Positions 19,549 through 28,899 of a DNA stretch of 64,000 nucleotides are shown in pieces. Location of the stretch: assembly GCA_026390815.1 (NCBI GenBank), contig JAPLFH010000049.1, positions 22,336-86,335 on the forward strand. Direction: 5' to 3'. Position numbers and translations under genes: made by a program. A model generated the notes under the pieces. It saw only the letters and a program-made list of their open reading frames with translations. It made no database searches and was not told the origin of the DNA. How positions within the stretch are numbered: the first letter of the stretch is position 1; every line of letters starts with the position of its first letter. This DNA comes from Ignavibacteriales bacterium. Its GTDB lineage: Bacteria > Bacteroidota > Ignavibacteria > Ignavibacteriales > SURF-24.

Positions 19549-19628
19549 TCCGATTCTTGGTTCTGTAATTAATAATCGGCAATCCGCATTCTGAAATCAA
19601 ATTTTTCCTTAAAGTAGAGGACGCAAAA

Positions 19629-21185
19629 ATGATAAAACAAATTGAACTATCCGTATTACCCAGAGAAGCATTCGACCTGGAGACTTTGAAAATTCTTGCC
19701 GCTCAAAAATTAAAATTAAATCCACAAGAAATTAATGCAGTTTTGCCAAGAAGAAGATCAATCCATGCACGAAGAAGTCAACCCGTTTACAAAATTATTG
19801 CTGATGTTTTTATAAACGAAAAACCTTCAGAAGAACTTCCAAAAATTATTTACAATCCAGTTAACAAGAACAAGAAAGTTATTATAGTTGGATTTGGACC
19901 CGGAGGAATGTTTGCTGCTCTTAGGCTGATTGAACTTGGAATCCAGCCAGTTGTAATTGAACGAGGTAAAGATGTTCGAACAAGACGAAGAGATTTAAAA
20001 GCTATCCAGCAAATGGGAATTGTTAATCCGGATTCCAATTACTGCTTTGGAGAAGGCGGCGCTGGAACTTACAGTGATGGTAAACTTTATACACGTTCCA
20101 CTAAACGAGGCGACATCAGAAAAATTTTAAACCTGCTTGTTCAGTTTGGGGCAAGTGAAGATATTTTAATTGATGCTCATCCGCATATCGGTTCAAACAA
20201 ACTTCCGCAAATTGTTCAAAGAATCAGGGAAACAATAATTCAAAGCGGAGGCGAAATTCATTTTAACTCGCGGGTTTCTGATTTCATCCTGAAAGAAAAA
20301 AAACTGATTGGTGTTGTTGTAAATGATGAACAGGAATTTTTTGGTGATGCCGTTATCCTGGCAACAGGACATTCTGCTCGTGATATTTTTTATCTTCTAC
20401 ACAAACGAAATATTAAAATTGAAGCTAAGCCTTTTGCAATTGGAGTGCGGATAGAGCATCCCCAAAGTTTGATTGATGAAATCCAGTATCATTCATCTAA
20501 GCGGGATGAATTTTTACCAGCAGCAAATTATAGTTTGGCTTGCCAGGTAGGGGAGCATGGAGTTTTTTCATTCTGTATGTGTCCCGGTGGAATAATTGTT
20601 CCAGCCTCAACAGCTCCGGATGAATTAGTTCTAAATGGCATGTCAGTTTCAAGAAGAGATTCTCAGTTTGCAAATTCCGGTTTGGTGGTTACAGTTGATG
20701 AAAAAGATTGGATGAAGTATAAACAGTCTGGCCCATTTGCAGGATTGGAATTTCAGAAAGAAGTTGAACGGATTGCATTTGAAGCTGGTGGAAGAAATCA
20801 ACAAGCACCGGCACAAAGAATAACTGATTTTGTCGCGGGAAAAATTTCTGCTACTCTTCCCAAAACTTCATATATCCCCGGCATCGTTTCTTCTCCGCTG
20901 CATCAGATTTTACCACAGGTAATTTCTAAGAATTTAATGAAGGCAATGTTAATATTCAGCAAAAAGATGAGAGGATATTATACAGAAGAAGCACAAATTC
21001 TTGCAGCAGAAACAAGAACAAGTTCGCCGGTTAGAATTCCACGCGATAAAGAAACTTTTATGCATGTTGAAGTTGAAGGATTATTTCCTTGCGGCGAAGG
21101 TGCTGGCTACGCTGGTGGAATTGTATCTTCAGCAATTGATGGTGAGAATTGTGCAAACGCCGCAGCAAGGTTGGTTGTAAATTGA
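19629..21185 (+). CDS. FAD-dependent oxidoreductase (COG2509-type)
   Basis: A 518-residue protein with an N-terminal domain of about 85 residues (basic stretch LPRRRSIHARRSQPVYKI), then the FAD-binding Rossmann motif VIIVGFGPGGMFAALRLIELG (about 88-108) and ViERG, the NYCFGEGGAGTYSDGKL substrate/FAD loop, and a C-terminal FPCGEGAGYAGGIVSSAIDGENCA that binds the FAD end. This is the layout of the widespread 'uncharacterised FAD-dependent dehydrogenase' family, whose substrate is unknown. Stands alone between repeat-containing spacers. Confidence 0.88.
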   Translation: MIKQIELSVLPREAFDLETLKILAAQKLKLNPQEINAVLPRRRSIHARRSQPVYKIIADVFINEKPSEELPKIIYNPVNKNKKVIIVGFGPGGMFAALRLIELGIQPVVIERGKDVRTRRRDLKAIQQMGIVNPDSNYCFGEGGAGTYSDGKLYTRSTKRGDIRKILNLLVQFGASEDILIDAHPHIGSNKLPQIVQRIRETIIQSGGEIHFNSRVSDFILKEKKLIGVVVNDEQEFFGDAVILATGHSARDIFYLLHKRNIKIEAKPFAIGVRIEHPQSLIDEIQYHSSKRDEFLPAANYSLACQVGEHGVFSFCMCPGGIIVPASTAPDELVLNGMSVSRRDSQFANSGLVVTVDEKDWMKYKQSGPFAGLEFQKEVERIAFEAGGRNQQAPAQRITDFVAGKISATLPKTSYIPGIVSSPLHQILPQVISKNLMKAMLIFSKKMRGYYTEEAQILAAETRTSSPVRIPRDKETFMHVEVEGLFPCGEGAGYAGGIVSSAIDGENCANAAARLVVN

Positions 21186-21314
21186 ATGACTGAAAATTAC
21201 TGGCTGTCACGAAACGCTAAGTGAAAGAATTATTATTGATTGTGTTCAAATAATGTAAATCATTCGCGGTTTAAACTGTGACTGTAAATAAAAATTATTT
21301 CATTTTTTTTACGA

Positions 21315-21737
21315 TTACTTCATAAGAATAATCTTTTGACAATAAGTTGTATCAATGTTTGAATACTTTATAAAATATAGACCATTTTCTACATCAAGTG
21401 TTTTAAATTTTAGTTCATATTTTCCACTTCGCAAAAAATTATTAAAAAGCATACAAGAATCTTTTTTATCCGCGGAAATAAGGCTTATTAATATTGAATC
21501 ATCATTTTTTAGATAAATATAATAATGGTGGTTTGAGAATTCAATCGTTTCTTTAAATCCATTAAATTTTTCTTTTGGCCATTGTGAATTATAATTAACT
21601 GAATCCTTATTTAAGGAGATAATTTTCAACTCTGCTTTAGCTGATTTAATATACGGATTAGATGAACAGGAATATAGAAAATATAATAAACAAACAGAAA
21701 CTATTATTCCTATTCTTATCCTTTTTTCCATATCCAT
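21315..21737 (-). CDS. Small lipoprotein with sorting-domain-like C-terminus
   Basis: A 140-residue protein of unknown function. A hydrophobic stretch (about 9-24) ends in the lipobox FLYSCSS, so lipidation is likely. The last 40 residues, KYELKFKTLDVENGLYFIKYS...QKIILMK, resemble the end of a type IX secretion sorting domain (pattern GxYF ... KKMILLK), but the upstream half of such a domain is not clear. The combination of a lipobox and a CTD-like end in so short a protein is odd. No operon partner. Confidence 0.6.
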   Translation of the reverse strand: MDMEKRIRIGIIVSVCLLYFLYSCSSNPYIKSAKAELKIISLNKDSVNYNSQWPKEKFNGFKETIEFSNHHYYIYLKNDDSILISLISADKKDSCMLFNNFLRSGKYELKFKTLDVENGLYFIKYSNIDTTYCQKIILMK

Positions 21738-22003
21738 TTTTATTTTATATTGTCTAACATACCATAAAAGTAATTTATATCTTTCTCTAGGTGATAGATG
21801 TGAGTGTAAATGTATATCAACCTTTTTGTTTTATTCTATAAAGATTTCTCCTCATTACACCCCTTATCTATTAACTTGGTCTTCAAGTAATTTCGGATTG
21901 AATTCCCACTGACCACTTTTCAAGTCTCATTAATAATTCTGCTGGCAAGTTAGTTTAAATCTATTTTACTTTCAACCACTTTGAAAAAATAATTAGAATA
22001 GTT
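21738..22003. other. Gap with no intact gene, possible coding relic on minus strand
   Basis: No intact frame. On the minus strand around 21880-21960 one can read NLPAELLMRLEKWSVG and then IQSEIT before a stop; this looks protein-like and may be the tail of a lost gene, possibly the partner of the neighbouring CopG-type protein. I cannot identify it. Confidence 0.25.
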
Positions 22004-22243
22004 TTATTCAGAATAATGAGAAGTATAATTATCGAGTAAATTCCTAATTACCTTTTGATATTGGCTTCCATGTTTTCGAGCTATTCCCTTAAAAAACTCG
22101 ATACTTGATTTGCTCAAATTCAGTGTTACTTTTACAGTATTTTCTTTGAATACTAATTCTTCAGGCTTAGGTAAAAAGTCTTTTACCACTTCTACCTCTC
22201 CGATTTTTTCATCGCTGTATTTTATTTTCTTTTTCATATACAT
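22004..22243 (-). CDS. CopG/BrnA-like antitoxin
   Basis: An approximately 79-residue protein: a polar N-terminus MYMKKKIKYSDEKIG, then KVTLNLSKSSIEFFKGIARKHGSQYQKVIRNLLDNY. The latter is a ribbon-helix-helix-like pattern typical of CopG/BrnA antitoxins (strand KVTLNL, two helices with GSQYQKVIRNLL). The frame remains open upstream, but that part is built from the low-complexity GAATTGGGAATT spacer, so I start at 22243 (22237 is also possible). BrnA-type antitoxins normally follow a BrnT toxin; here the upstream gene is tyrA, so no toxin partner is evident. Confidence 0.65.
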   Translation of the reverse strand: MYMKKKIKYSDEKIGEVEVVKDFLPKPEELVFKENTVKVTLNLSKSSIEFFKGIARKHGSQYQKVIRNLLDNYTSHYSE

Positions 22244-22269
22244 ATTTCCCAATTCCCAATTTCTAATTC

Positions 22270-23343
22270 TCAATTGGTAGTAAATCCTATTCCTTTTAAA
22301 ATTTCTTTTGCCTGGCTTGCGTCTTTTTCTGATTCGAATGCCACGCGGAATGTTCCGCCGGTTCCTTCGCGGATTTTTAGAAGTTCTATATCTTTTATGT
22401 TAATATTACTATTAAACAGCGCAGTAGAAATTTTACTAATTATTCCGGGCACATCATTTACAAAAACATAAACATCGTGCAGTGGGTACATAAATCCTTT
22501 TGTGTCCTTGGGAATTCCATCACGTTTTGTTGCAGCAGAAACGAACATTGCTTTCAGTTCGTCAATTGAATCTTCCAGCAGGTAATTTTTTATTTCTTCC
22601 AATTCGTTTTGAAGAGATGTTAGAGCTGAAAGGATTTCTTTACCATTTAGTTTCAGCACCGAGTCCCAGATTTGGAAATCGCTTGAAGCTATGCGGGTCA
22701 TATCACGGAATCCGCCGGCGGCAAAATCGAGGTTATTAATTTTATTATTTCCTTTAGCTGCTGTGTTTACAAGCGAAACAGCCAAAAGCTGTGGAAGATG
22801 ACTAACGTTTGCTACAACTTTATCATGCAGGTAAGGATCAAGGAAAATTATTCTTGCACCAAGCATTTTAATTAACTTGGCTAAGTCGTCCGTTCTTCCA
22901 TTCGCTTTCTGTACATCAGATAGAATATAAACAGCATTCTCAAATAGCAATGGATCAGAATTTTCGTAACCGCCTTTTTCCTTACCGGTCATTGGGTGCC
23001 CGCCGATGTAAATTCCTTTACTGGATATTCCTTTCCACTTTTCCTCGAACACTCCTTTTATGCCGCATACATCAGTAAGAATAGAATTTTCTTTTAAGAT
23101 TGGCGATAGTTTTTCAAATGATTGAAGAGCAGGCTCAAGCGGCAGGCACATAAAAATAATATCATCATCAGCGGCATCCTCAATGGAATTTAATGCCGCG
23201 TCAATCATTCCTTCGGTTATTGCTCTGGCTGTAACTTCTGGTTTATCGAAAGCATGTATGCGGATTAAAGAGTTACTTTTCTTTAATCCTTTGGCAATAG
23301 AACCGCCTATTAAACCAAGTCCGATGATAGAAATATTTTTCAT
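22270..23343 (-). CDS. tyrA: Prephenate dehydrogenase with ACT domain
   Basis: Converts prephenate to 4-hydroxyphenylpyruvate in tyrosine synthesis. The 357-residue protein starts at MKNISIIGLGLIGGSIAKGLKK (Rossmann GxGxxGG). It contains TDVCGIKG, the GGHPMTGKEKGGYENSDPLLFENA segment with the conserved catalytic His region, HLPQLLAVSLV, and FRDMTRIASSD. The C-terminal 75 residues (VYVFVNDVPGIISKISTALFNSNINIKDIELLKIREGTGGTFRVAFE) form an ACT domain, so feedback control by tyrosine is likely. Follows aroF on the same strand after a 446-bp repeat-rich gap. Confidence 0.93.
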   Translation of the reverse strand: MKNISIIGLGLIGGSIAKGLKKSNSLIRIHAFDKPEVTARAITEGMIDAALNSIEDAADDDIIFMCLPLEPALQSFEKLSPILKENSILTDVCGIKGVFEEKWKGISSKGIYIGGHPMTGKEKGGYENSDPLLFENAVYILSDVQKANGRTDDLAKLIKMLGARIIFLDPYLHDKVVANVSHLPQLLAVSLVNTAAKGNNKINNLDFAAGGFRDMTRIASSDFQIWDSVLKLNGKEILSALTSLQNELEEIKNYLLEDSIDELKAMFVSAATKRDGIPKDTKGFMYPLHDVYVFVNDVPGIISKISTALFNSNINIKDIELLKIREGTGGTFRVAFESEKDASQAKEILKGIGFTTN

Positions 23344-23789
23344 TAAATATTTTCCAGGAATCAAATTATTCTAAATACTAAACCAGCATAGTTGGAAACA
23401 AACATTTAAGAATTGGCGAAACGGCGAATCGGCGAAACGGTGAATTGGCGAAACGGTGAATTGGCGAAACGGCGATCTCCGATTCTCCCACTCTCCGATT
23501 CTGCATTTTTAAGAATATACATTTCACACATATTTTGCCAAATTGCTCCTGCCTTATGAGTTTGTTGCAGTACTTGTCATTCTGAATGAAGCAAAGCGAA
23601 ATGAAGAATCTATATGCTAATAATGGCACTTACTCTTATCTGGGCGTTAGATTCTTCGTCCACTATAACATATCCGAGTTCAGCAACAGACTCAGTAGAC
23701 AGACATGATTTAAAAACTAAATGTTTAATCTTACTCTTGCTCTTAATCTTACTCTTGCACTTAATCTTAATCTTCCTCTTTTTCCAAAA
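23344..23789. repeat. Gap between aroF and tyrA filled with two short-word arrays
   Basis: No gene. At 23413-23502 lies an 8-bp array: GGCGAAAC alternating with GGCGAATC and GGTGAATT, eight units, then inverted words of the CCGATTCT type. At 23727-23780 lie nine perfect-length 6-bp units of form NNTCTT, with AATCTT, ACTCTT and GCTCTT repeated in order. The rest is AT-rich spacer. The aroF stop is at 23790, so the 6-bp array directly follows that gene. Confidence 0.8.
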
Positions 23790-24803
23790 CTATATCTTTC
23801 TTCCAATTGCAGAAGCAATGGCTTTGATTTCTTTCATCATTTTAGTGTACTGTTCTGGCAATAATGCCTGCGGTCCATCTGAAAGAGCTTTGTCCGGATC
23901 GTGATGAATTTCCACAATAATTGCATCAGCTCCGGCAGCAACTGCAGCACGAGCCATCGGAATCACCTGGTCCCTGTATCCTGTTGCGTGAGATGGATCT
24001 GCAACAACTGGGAGGTGGCTTTTTTTATGCACGACTGGTACGGCTGATAAATCAAATGTGTTGCGAGTGTAAGTCTCAAACGTTCTGATTCCTCTTTCGC
24101 ATAGCATTACATTTTTGTTGCCTTTGGATAAAATGTATTCAGCTGACATCATCCATTCTTCAATTGTTGCAGCTAATCCACGTTTTAACATAACAGGTTT
24201 GCTTGCTTTTCCAAGTTCACTTAACAGCGGATAGTTTTGCATGTTACGTGCGCCTACCTGAAAGATATCCGTGTAATGTTCAACAAGGTCAATCTGTTCA
24301 ATTTGCATAACTTCAGTAATTACCAGTAGATCATTTTTGTCCGCAGCAATACGCATCATTTTAAGTCCGGCTTCACCTAATCCCTGGAATGAATACGGAG
24401 AACTTCTCGGTTTGAAAGCACCGCCGCGTAAAATTTTCCCCCCTTCTTTTGCAACTATTTCAGCCAATAAATTAATCTGATATTCATTTTCTACTGAGCA
24501 AGGTCCCGCCATTACAATTATTTCGTTACCACCGATTTCAACATCTTTTATTTTTATTGTTGTATTGTCTTTTTTAAAACTTCTGCTTGCAAGTTTGAAT
24601 GGTTCAGTAATTCTGTGAACTTCTTTTACTCCATCAAGAACTTCAACCATGCGTGTATCAAAATCGGGTTTTACTCCAATTGCTCCGAGCACAATCGATT
24701 CAATACCTGTGGATTTATGAACATCGAATCCATAGCTCTCAAGATGTTTTATTATATCTTCAATTTGCTGTTCAGAAGCATTTTTTTCTAAAACTACAAC
24801 CAC
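23790..24803 (-). CDS. aroF: 3-deoxy-7-phosphoheptulonate synthase (DAHP synthase)
   Basis: The first step of the shikimate pathway, from phosphoenolpyruvate and erythrose 4-phosphate. The 337-residue protein has an N-terminal ferredoxin-like regulatory domain (1-75: MVVVLEKNASEQQIEDIIKHL), as in type I-beta enzymes, then the barrel: IVMAGPCSVENEYQ, LRGGAFKPRSSPYSFQGLG, QVGARNMQNYPLL, KPVMLKRGLAATIEEWMMSAEYI, and the metal-binding PVVADPSHATGYR and ADAIIVEIHHDPDKALSDGPQAL. Followed by tyrA on the same strand. Confidence 0.95.
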   Translation of the reverse strand: MVVVLEKNASEQQIEDIIKHLESYGFDVHKSTGIESIVLGAIGVKPDFDTRMVEVLDGVKEVHRITEPFKLASRSFKKDNTTIKIKDVEIGGNEIIVMAGPCSVENEYQINLLAEIVAKEGGKILRGGAFKPRSSPYSFQGLGEAGLKMMRIAADKNDLLVITEVMQIEQIDLVEHYTDIFQVGARNMQNYPLLSELGKASKPVMLKRGLAATIEEWMMSAEYILSKGNKNVMLCERGIRTFETYTRNTFDLSAVPVVHKKSHLPVVADPSHATGYRDQVIPMARAAVAAGADAIIVEIHHDPDKALSDGPQALLPEQYTKMMKEIKAIASAIGRKI

Positions 24804-24922
24804 GGAATAACCTCATTATTTATTTAAAACTTACTTTTCGATTTTTAATTGTTGCATTGTTGTTAAATTGTTTTTGAAACTTATACCAATTTAACATTTT
24901 ATCAATTAAACAATTATTCAAT

Positions 24923-25537
24923 TTATTCATGAAATTTCTTTTCACCGGCATCTATTGCCAGAGCGATATAATCTTCTTTAGTTGGAATAGCGCAGCTAAA
25001 AAGACTGCAGTATGCACAAAACGGGTTATGTGCTAAGTTAAAATCAATTGTATAAACATAATTTGCATCATCATTTTTTTCAAAACTAATATATCTTCCT
25101 ACACCATAAGTTTCTTTGTTGGTCGTTTTGTCAGTAAACCAAATGGTGAAATATACCAGTCCATCTGTAGTTGTACCTTTATAAACATTAATTTTATAAT
25201 TCTTCGATTTATAATTTATATTCACATAACCAAATTTTAATACTTTTCGATAATCTCCTTTGGTCCCATAAATTTTTAAAGTATCCTTTTGTTGATATTC
25301 GAATAGCCTACTCTTAAAAACAAATTCTGGGTCAACGTCAAAATATTTTAAAGGTTCTAAATGCGCTTTTGGATCCAGGTTAAATGGAGAATCCGGGTCA
25401 TTCTTCAATTTATAATCTTTTTCCATCCGAATCTTTTCAATTTTATTAATGTATTCTCTTTCCTCAGTTGAATATTTTTTTCCGCAGGAAGTGAAAAACA
25501 AAATTGAAATACAAAATAAAATGATAAATTTTTTCAT
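24923..25537 (-). CDS. DUF1684 lipoprotein
   Basis: A 204-residue protein with a signal peptide and lipobox (LFFTSCGKK). The body matches DUF1684 as known from Bacteroidota and others: an N-terminal helix YSTEEREYINKIEKIRMEKDYKLKNDPDSPF, a middle TLKIYGTKGDYRKVLKFGYVNI, GVGRYISF, and the C-terminal hallmark AHNPFCAYCSLFSCAIPTKEDYIALAIDAGEK. The function is unknown; the conserved C-terminal loop is thought to bind a ligand. Stands between mutS and aroF on the same strand. Confidence 0.85.
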   Translation of the reverse strand: MKKFIILFCISILFFTSCGKKYSTEEREYINKIEKIRMEKDYKLKNDPDSPFNLDPKAHLEPLKYFDVDPEFVFKSRLFEYQQKDTLKIYGTKGDYRKVLKFGYVNINYKSKNYKINVYKGTTTDGLVYFTIWFTDKTTNKETYGVGRYISFEKNDDANYVYTIDFNLAHNPFCAYCSLFSCAIPTKEDYIALAIDAGEKKFHE

Positions 25538-25576
25538 TTGTTTGGCGATCCCATCTTTTAATAATATAACAAAAAA

Positions 25577-28183
25577 CTAATTCTTCTCAACTTTTTTCTT
25601 AAGCTCGCTTAGCTTGTTTAATGCTTGCAATGGCGTAAGATTATCCAATTCCATATCAGAAATTTCTTTTCTTATTGAATCATCTTTTATCTCAAAAAGA
25701 CTAAACTGAGTTTCATCATGAGTTTTAAATTTTGCAAGCTTAGCTTTTTTTATTTCATACGGAGTTAATTCCTTTCCTTCAAGATTTTCCAAAATCTGTT
25801 TTGCCCTGGAAGTTACAAACATCGGCAGCCCAGCCATTTGTGCAACCTGTATTCCGTAGCTATGGTCCGCACCACCGGCCGAAACCTTATGAAGGAAAAT
25901 GACTTTATCGCCGTATTCTTTCACTTCAACTTTAAAATTTTTGATGCGCGGAAAAATTGTTGCCATCTCATTCAATTCATGGTAGTGCGTTGCGAACAAT
26001 GTTTTAGCCGCTACAGCAATGTTTTCGTGAAGGTACTCTGTAATTGCCCATGCAATAGAAATTCCATCAAACGTGCTTGTGCCTCTGCCAATTTCATCAA
26101 GGAGGATCAGGCTTTTATTTGTAGCATTGTTCAATATGTTTGCTGCTTCCTGCATCTCAACAAGAAAAGTACTTTCACCGGCAGTAATGTTATCGCTTGC
26201 TCCTACACGTGTAAAAATTTTATCTACTAAACCAATCCGCGCAGATTTTGCCGGAACGAATGAGCCGATTTGAGCAAGTAAAACAATCAACCCAACCTGG
26301 CGGATATAAACAGACTTGCCTGCCATATTTGGTCCGGTAAGAAGAATTATTTGTGTATCCTCATTAACAAGAGAGCAATTGTTAGGATTAAACTTTTCGC
26401 CGGGTTTAAGTATTCTTTCAACAACCGGATGCCTTCCATCGATGATTTCAATTTCATCCGATTCATTTAATTCCGGTTTTACGTAATTATATTGTTCGGC
26501 GCTTTCTGCTAAGGAGATGTAGCAATCAAGCATCGCAATTAACCTTGCATTCTGTTGAATGGCTTCAGCTTCGGCAGCAACTTCTAACCGGATTTCATTA
26601 AATAACTGATACTCAAGATCGGCGATCTTTTCTTCTGCATTTAAAATTTTATCTTCGTAATTCTTTAGCTCAGGAGTTATATATCTTTCTCCATTAACAA
26701 GAGTTTGCTTGCGGATGTAATTTTCAGGAATCTTGTCTTTGTTTGCATTGCTGATTTCAATGTAATAACCAAATACTTTGTTAAAGCTAACTTTAAGTGA
26801 TGAGATATTTGTTCTTTCTCTTTCTGTCTTTTGCAAATTTGCTATCCAGCTTTTTGCATTGCCAGACAAGTCGCGCAGCTCATCAAGCTCAGGACTGAAT
26901 CCATAACTTATTACTCCGCCGTCTGAAAGACTGAGTGGTGGAGAATCGACAACTGCTTTATCAATTCTATCAACTAATTTTTCTATCGGTTGAAGTTTTT
27001 GATTTAGATTTACTAAAACTTGTGAGTTAAATTCAGAAAGCAACTCTTTAATTACCGGAATTTTCTTTAGTGATGTTTTAACTGCAACAATCTCGCGTGG
27101 ATTTGCTTTAGCTGTGCAGACCTTGGAAATCAATCTTTCCAGATCACCAATTTCTTTTAACTCATTTATAATTTTGTAACGAATAGGTTTGTTATTAAAA
27201 AATTCTTCTACACATTCCTGGCGTTTAAGAATTGGCTGGAGTTTTCTAAGCGGGGCACTTATCCAATTCTTTAGCATCCTGCCGCCCATTGCGGTTTCTG
27301 TTTTATCAAGAATTGAAATTAGTGAGCCTTCTCTGCTGCCATCCTGCATAGAAAAAATTATTTCCAGATTTCTTTTGGTGGAAAAATCAAGCAGCATATA
27401 ATCAGAAGGATTGTATTTTCCAATCTTATTTATGTGAGAGAGATTTACTTTTTGGGTTTCCTGCAAGTAGTTTAGAACAATTCCCGCCGCAACGGTTCCG
27501 CTGTAAAGATTATCAATTCCAAATCCTTTCAGGTTAACTGTTTTGAAATGAGCTGTCAGAATATCGTTGCTGAAATCTATATTGAAAACCCAGTCATCAA
27601 CTTTTGTAAGACGCAGCTTTAAATTTATCTTTTGCAGGATGGAAGAAATCAGATCCTTATCCTTTTTTTGATAAAGAATTTCTGAGGGAGCAATCAATTC
27701 TACCTGCTGACTTATTTCGTTTACTGGAACTTCGTAGGCAAAAAACTCTCCGGTAGAAATATCGCAGAAAGATATTCCGGCAATTTCATCGTTAATGCAA
27801 AAAGCAAATACATAATTATTTTTTTTATGATCTAAAAGTTTATCGGAAAAAGCAACACCTGGTGTTACAACTTCAATAACTTCCCGTTTAACAATTCCTT
27901 TGGCAAACTTTGGATTTTCCATCTGCTCGCAAACGGCAACACGATAACCGGACCTTACCAATTTTGGTAAATAGGTATCAATCGCGTGGAACGGGAAGCC
28001 GGCAAGTGGTACATCACCTGCTGAACCATTTGCTCGCCTGGTTAAAGTAATCCCCAGCACCTTAGAAGCAGTCTTAGCATCCTCTTCAAAGGTTTCAAAG
28101 AAATCACCCACACGGAAAAGAAGGATTGTATCCGGATGATTTTCCTTAATTTTATGGTACTGAGCCATTAATGGGGTTGACAT
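25577..28183 (-). CDS. mutS: DNA mismatch repair protein MutS
   Basis: Recognises mismatches and loops and starts repair. The 868-residue protein carries the N-terminal mismatch-reading motif GDFFETF (about 26-32), the connector and lever domains, and the C-terminal ATPase: Walker A in LLTGPNMAGKSVYIRQVG (about 615-632), the LVDKIFTRVGASDNI loop, LLDEIGRGTSTFDG and TLFATHYHEL. The C-terminal helical tail is complete. Full-length bacterial MutS1, start MSTPLMAQY. Confidence 0.97.
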   Translation of the reverse strand: MSTPLMAQYHKIKENHPDTILLFRVGDFFETFEEDAKTASKVLGITLTRRANGSAGDVPLAGFPFHAIDTYLPKLVRSGYRVAVCEQMENPKFAKGIVKREVIEVVTPGVAFSDKLLDHKKNNYVFAFCINDEIAGISFCDISTGEFFAYEVPVNEISQQVELIAPSEILYQKKDKDLISSILQKINLKLRLTKVDDWVFNIDFSNDILTAHFKTVNLKGFGIDNLYSGTVAAGIVLNYLQETQKVNLSHINKIGKYNPSDYMLLDFSTKRNLEIIFSMQDGSREGSLISILDKTETAMGGRMLKNWISAPLRKLQPILKRQECVEEFFNNKPIRYKIINELKEIGDLERLISKVCTAKANPREIVAVKTSLKKIPVIKELLSEFNSQVLVNLNQKLQPIEKLVDRIDKAVVDSPPLSLSDGGVISYGFSPELDELRDLSGNAKSWIANLQKTERERTNISSLKVSFNKVFGYYIEISNANKDKIPENYIRKQTLVNGERYITPELKNYEDKILNAEEKIADLEYQLFNEIRLEVAAEAEAIQQNARLIAMLDCYISLAESAEQYNYVKPELNESDEIEIIDGRHPVVERILKPGEKFNPNNCSLVNEDTQIILLTGPNMAGKSVYIRQVGLIVLLAQIGSFVPAKSARIGLVDKIFTRVGASDNITAGESTFLVEMQEAANILNNATNKSLILLDEIGRGTSTFDGISIAWAITEYLHENIAVAAKTLFATHYHELNEMATIFPRIKNFKVEVKEYGDKVIFLHKVSAGGADHSYGIQVAQMAGLPMFVTSRAKQILENLEGKELTPYEIKKAKLAKFKTHDETQFSLFEIKDDSIRKEISDMELDNLTPLQALNKLSELKKKVEKN

Positions 28184-28193
28184 AGAAGGATTT

Positions 28194-28586
28194 TTAAGTT
28201 TCTAAAAATAATTTTTCAAGAGTATTAATAAAAATAATCATATTATCAAAATTAGCTTGTACATCTTCTATTTTTAATTTGATAAAGTCATTATAATCAC
28301 TATCAGTTCTGTATACAAATTGATTTTTGTAAATCTCGCCTATCTCTTGCGAAAGTTTTCCGGTTTTAATATAATTTTTATTAAACCATCCTAAAAGCTG
28401 ATGATGTTTTGAAGTAGAAAATCCGTCTTTACTTGCAAGGGCAGAAACAATATAGAAGATCGCATAATAAATCCGATTCTGTGCAGCGAATAGTTTATTA
28501 TTCTCCATCAGCAGTTTTGCTTCTTCTACGGTTTCTTTTGATCTGCCAACTCTGTACTTTATAAAATCCCCTTTACTATACTCCAT
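28194..28586 (-). CDS. HEPN-domain protein (UPF0332-type toxin of a MNT/HEPN pair)
   Basis: A 130-residue alpha-helical protein of the HEPN superfamily, in such pairs usually a nuclease toxin. I see the UPF0332 pattern: YRVGRSKETVEEAKLLMENNKLFAAQNRIYYAIFYIVSALA, KHHQLLGWFNKNYIKTGKLSQEIGEIYKNQF, then VYRTDSDYNDF. The canonical Rx4-6H RNase motif is not evident; the conserved R...YxD region takes its place in this subtype. GAAGGA precedes the ATG at 28586; the frame is open further upstream, but that would overlap most of the partner's end. Overlaps the MNT gene by 11 bp. Confidence 0.82.
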   Translation of the reverse strand: MEYSKGDFIKYRVGRSKETVEEAKLLMENNKLFAAQNRIYYAIFYIVSALASKDGFSTSKHHQLLGWFNKNYIKTGKLSQEIGEIYKNQFVYRTDSDYNDFIKLKIEDVQANFDNMIIFINTLEKLFLET

Positions 28587-28899
28587 AAAACAGTCCTTCT
28601 TTTTTAACATTATGTGTAAATGGAGTATAAATATTTTCAATATCGTCGGCTGAATAAACTCTGCAATCAATAATTATATCATTTTCCAGTTCATAGCTAT
28701 AAAGCAAATGTACTATCTCTTCTTTTAATTTACGGTCAACTTCTCTATTAAATACAAACATTAGATCGTAATCCGAATCTTCTTGGTTGTCCTTGCGTCT
28801 TCTTGATCCATAATAATAAATGCCCTTAAAATCGTTGTGCTTTTGCGAAAGCAAATATTTTAATTCGTTGATAATATAATTGATCTTTTCATTATTCAT
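28576..28899 (-). CDS. MNT-type nucleotidyltransferase antitoxin
   Basis: A 107-residue minimal nucleotidyltransferase: YYYGSRRRKDNQEDSDYDLMFVF contains the GSxxx and DxD pattern of the pol-beta fold. MNT partners neutralise HEPN toxins, in studied cases by AMP addition. First gene of the pair, overlapping the HEPN gene, which is the usual order. Start MNNEKINYIINELKYLL. Confidence 0.85.
   Translation of the reverse strand: MNNEKINYIINELKYLLSQKHNDFKGIYYYGSRRRKDNQEDSDYDLMFVFNREVDRKLKEEIVHLLYSYELENDIIIDCRVYSADDIENIYTPFTHNVKKEGLFYGV

Noticed and set aside
23614..23904. 96-residue plus-strand frame rich in Leu/Ile
   Set aside because: Produced by the NNTCTT hexamer array and the antisense of aroF.
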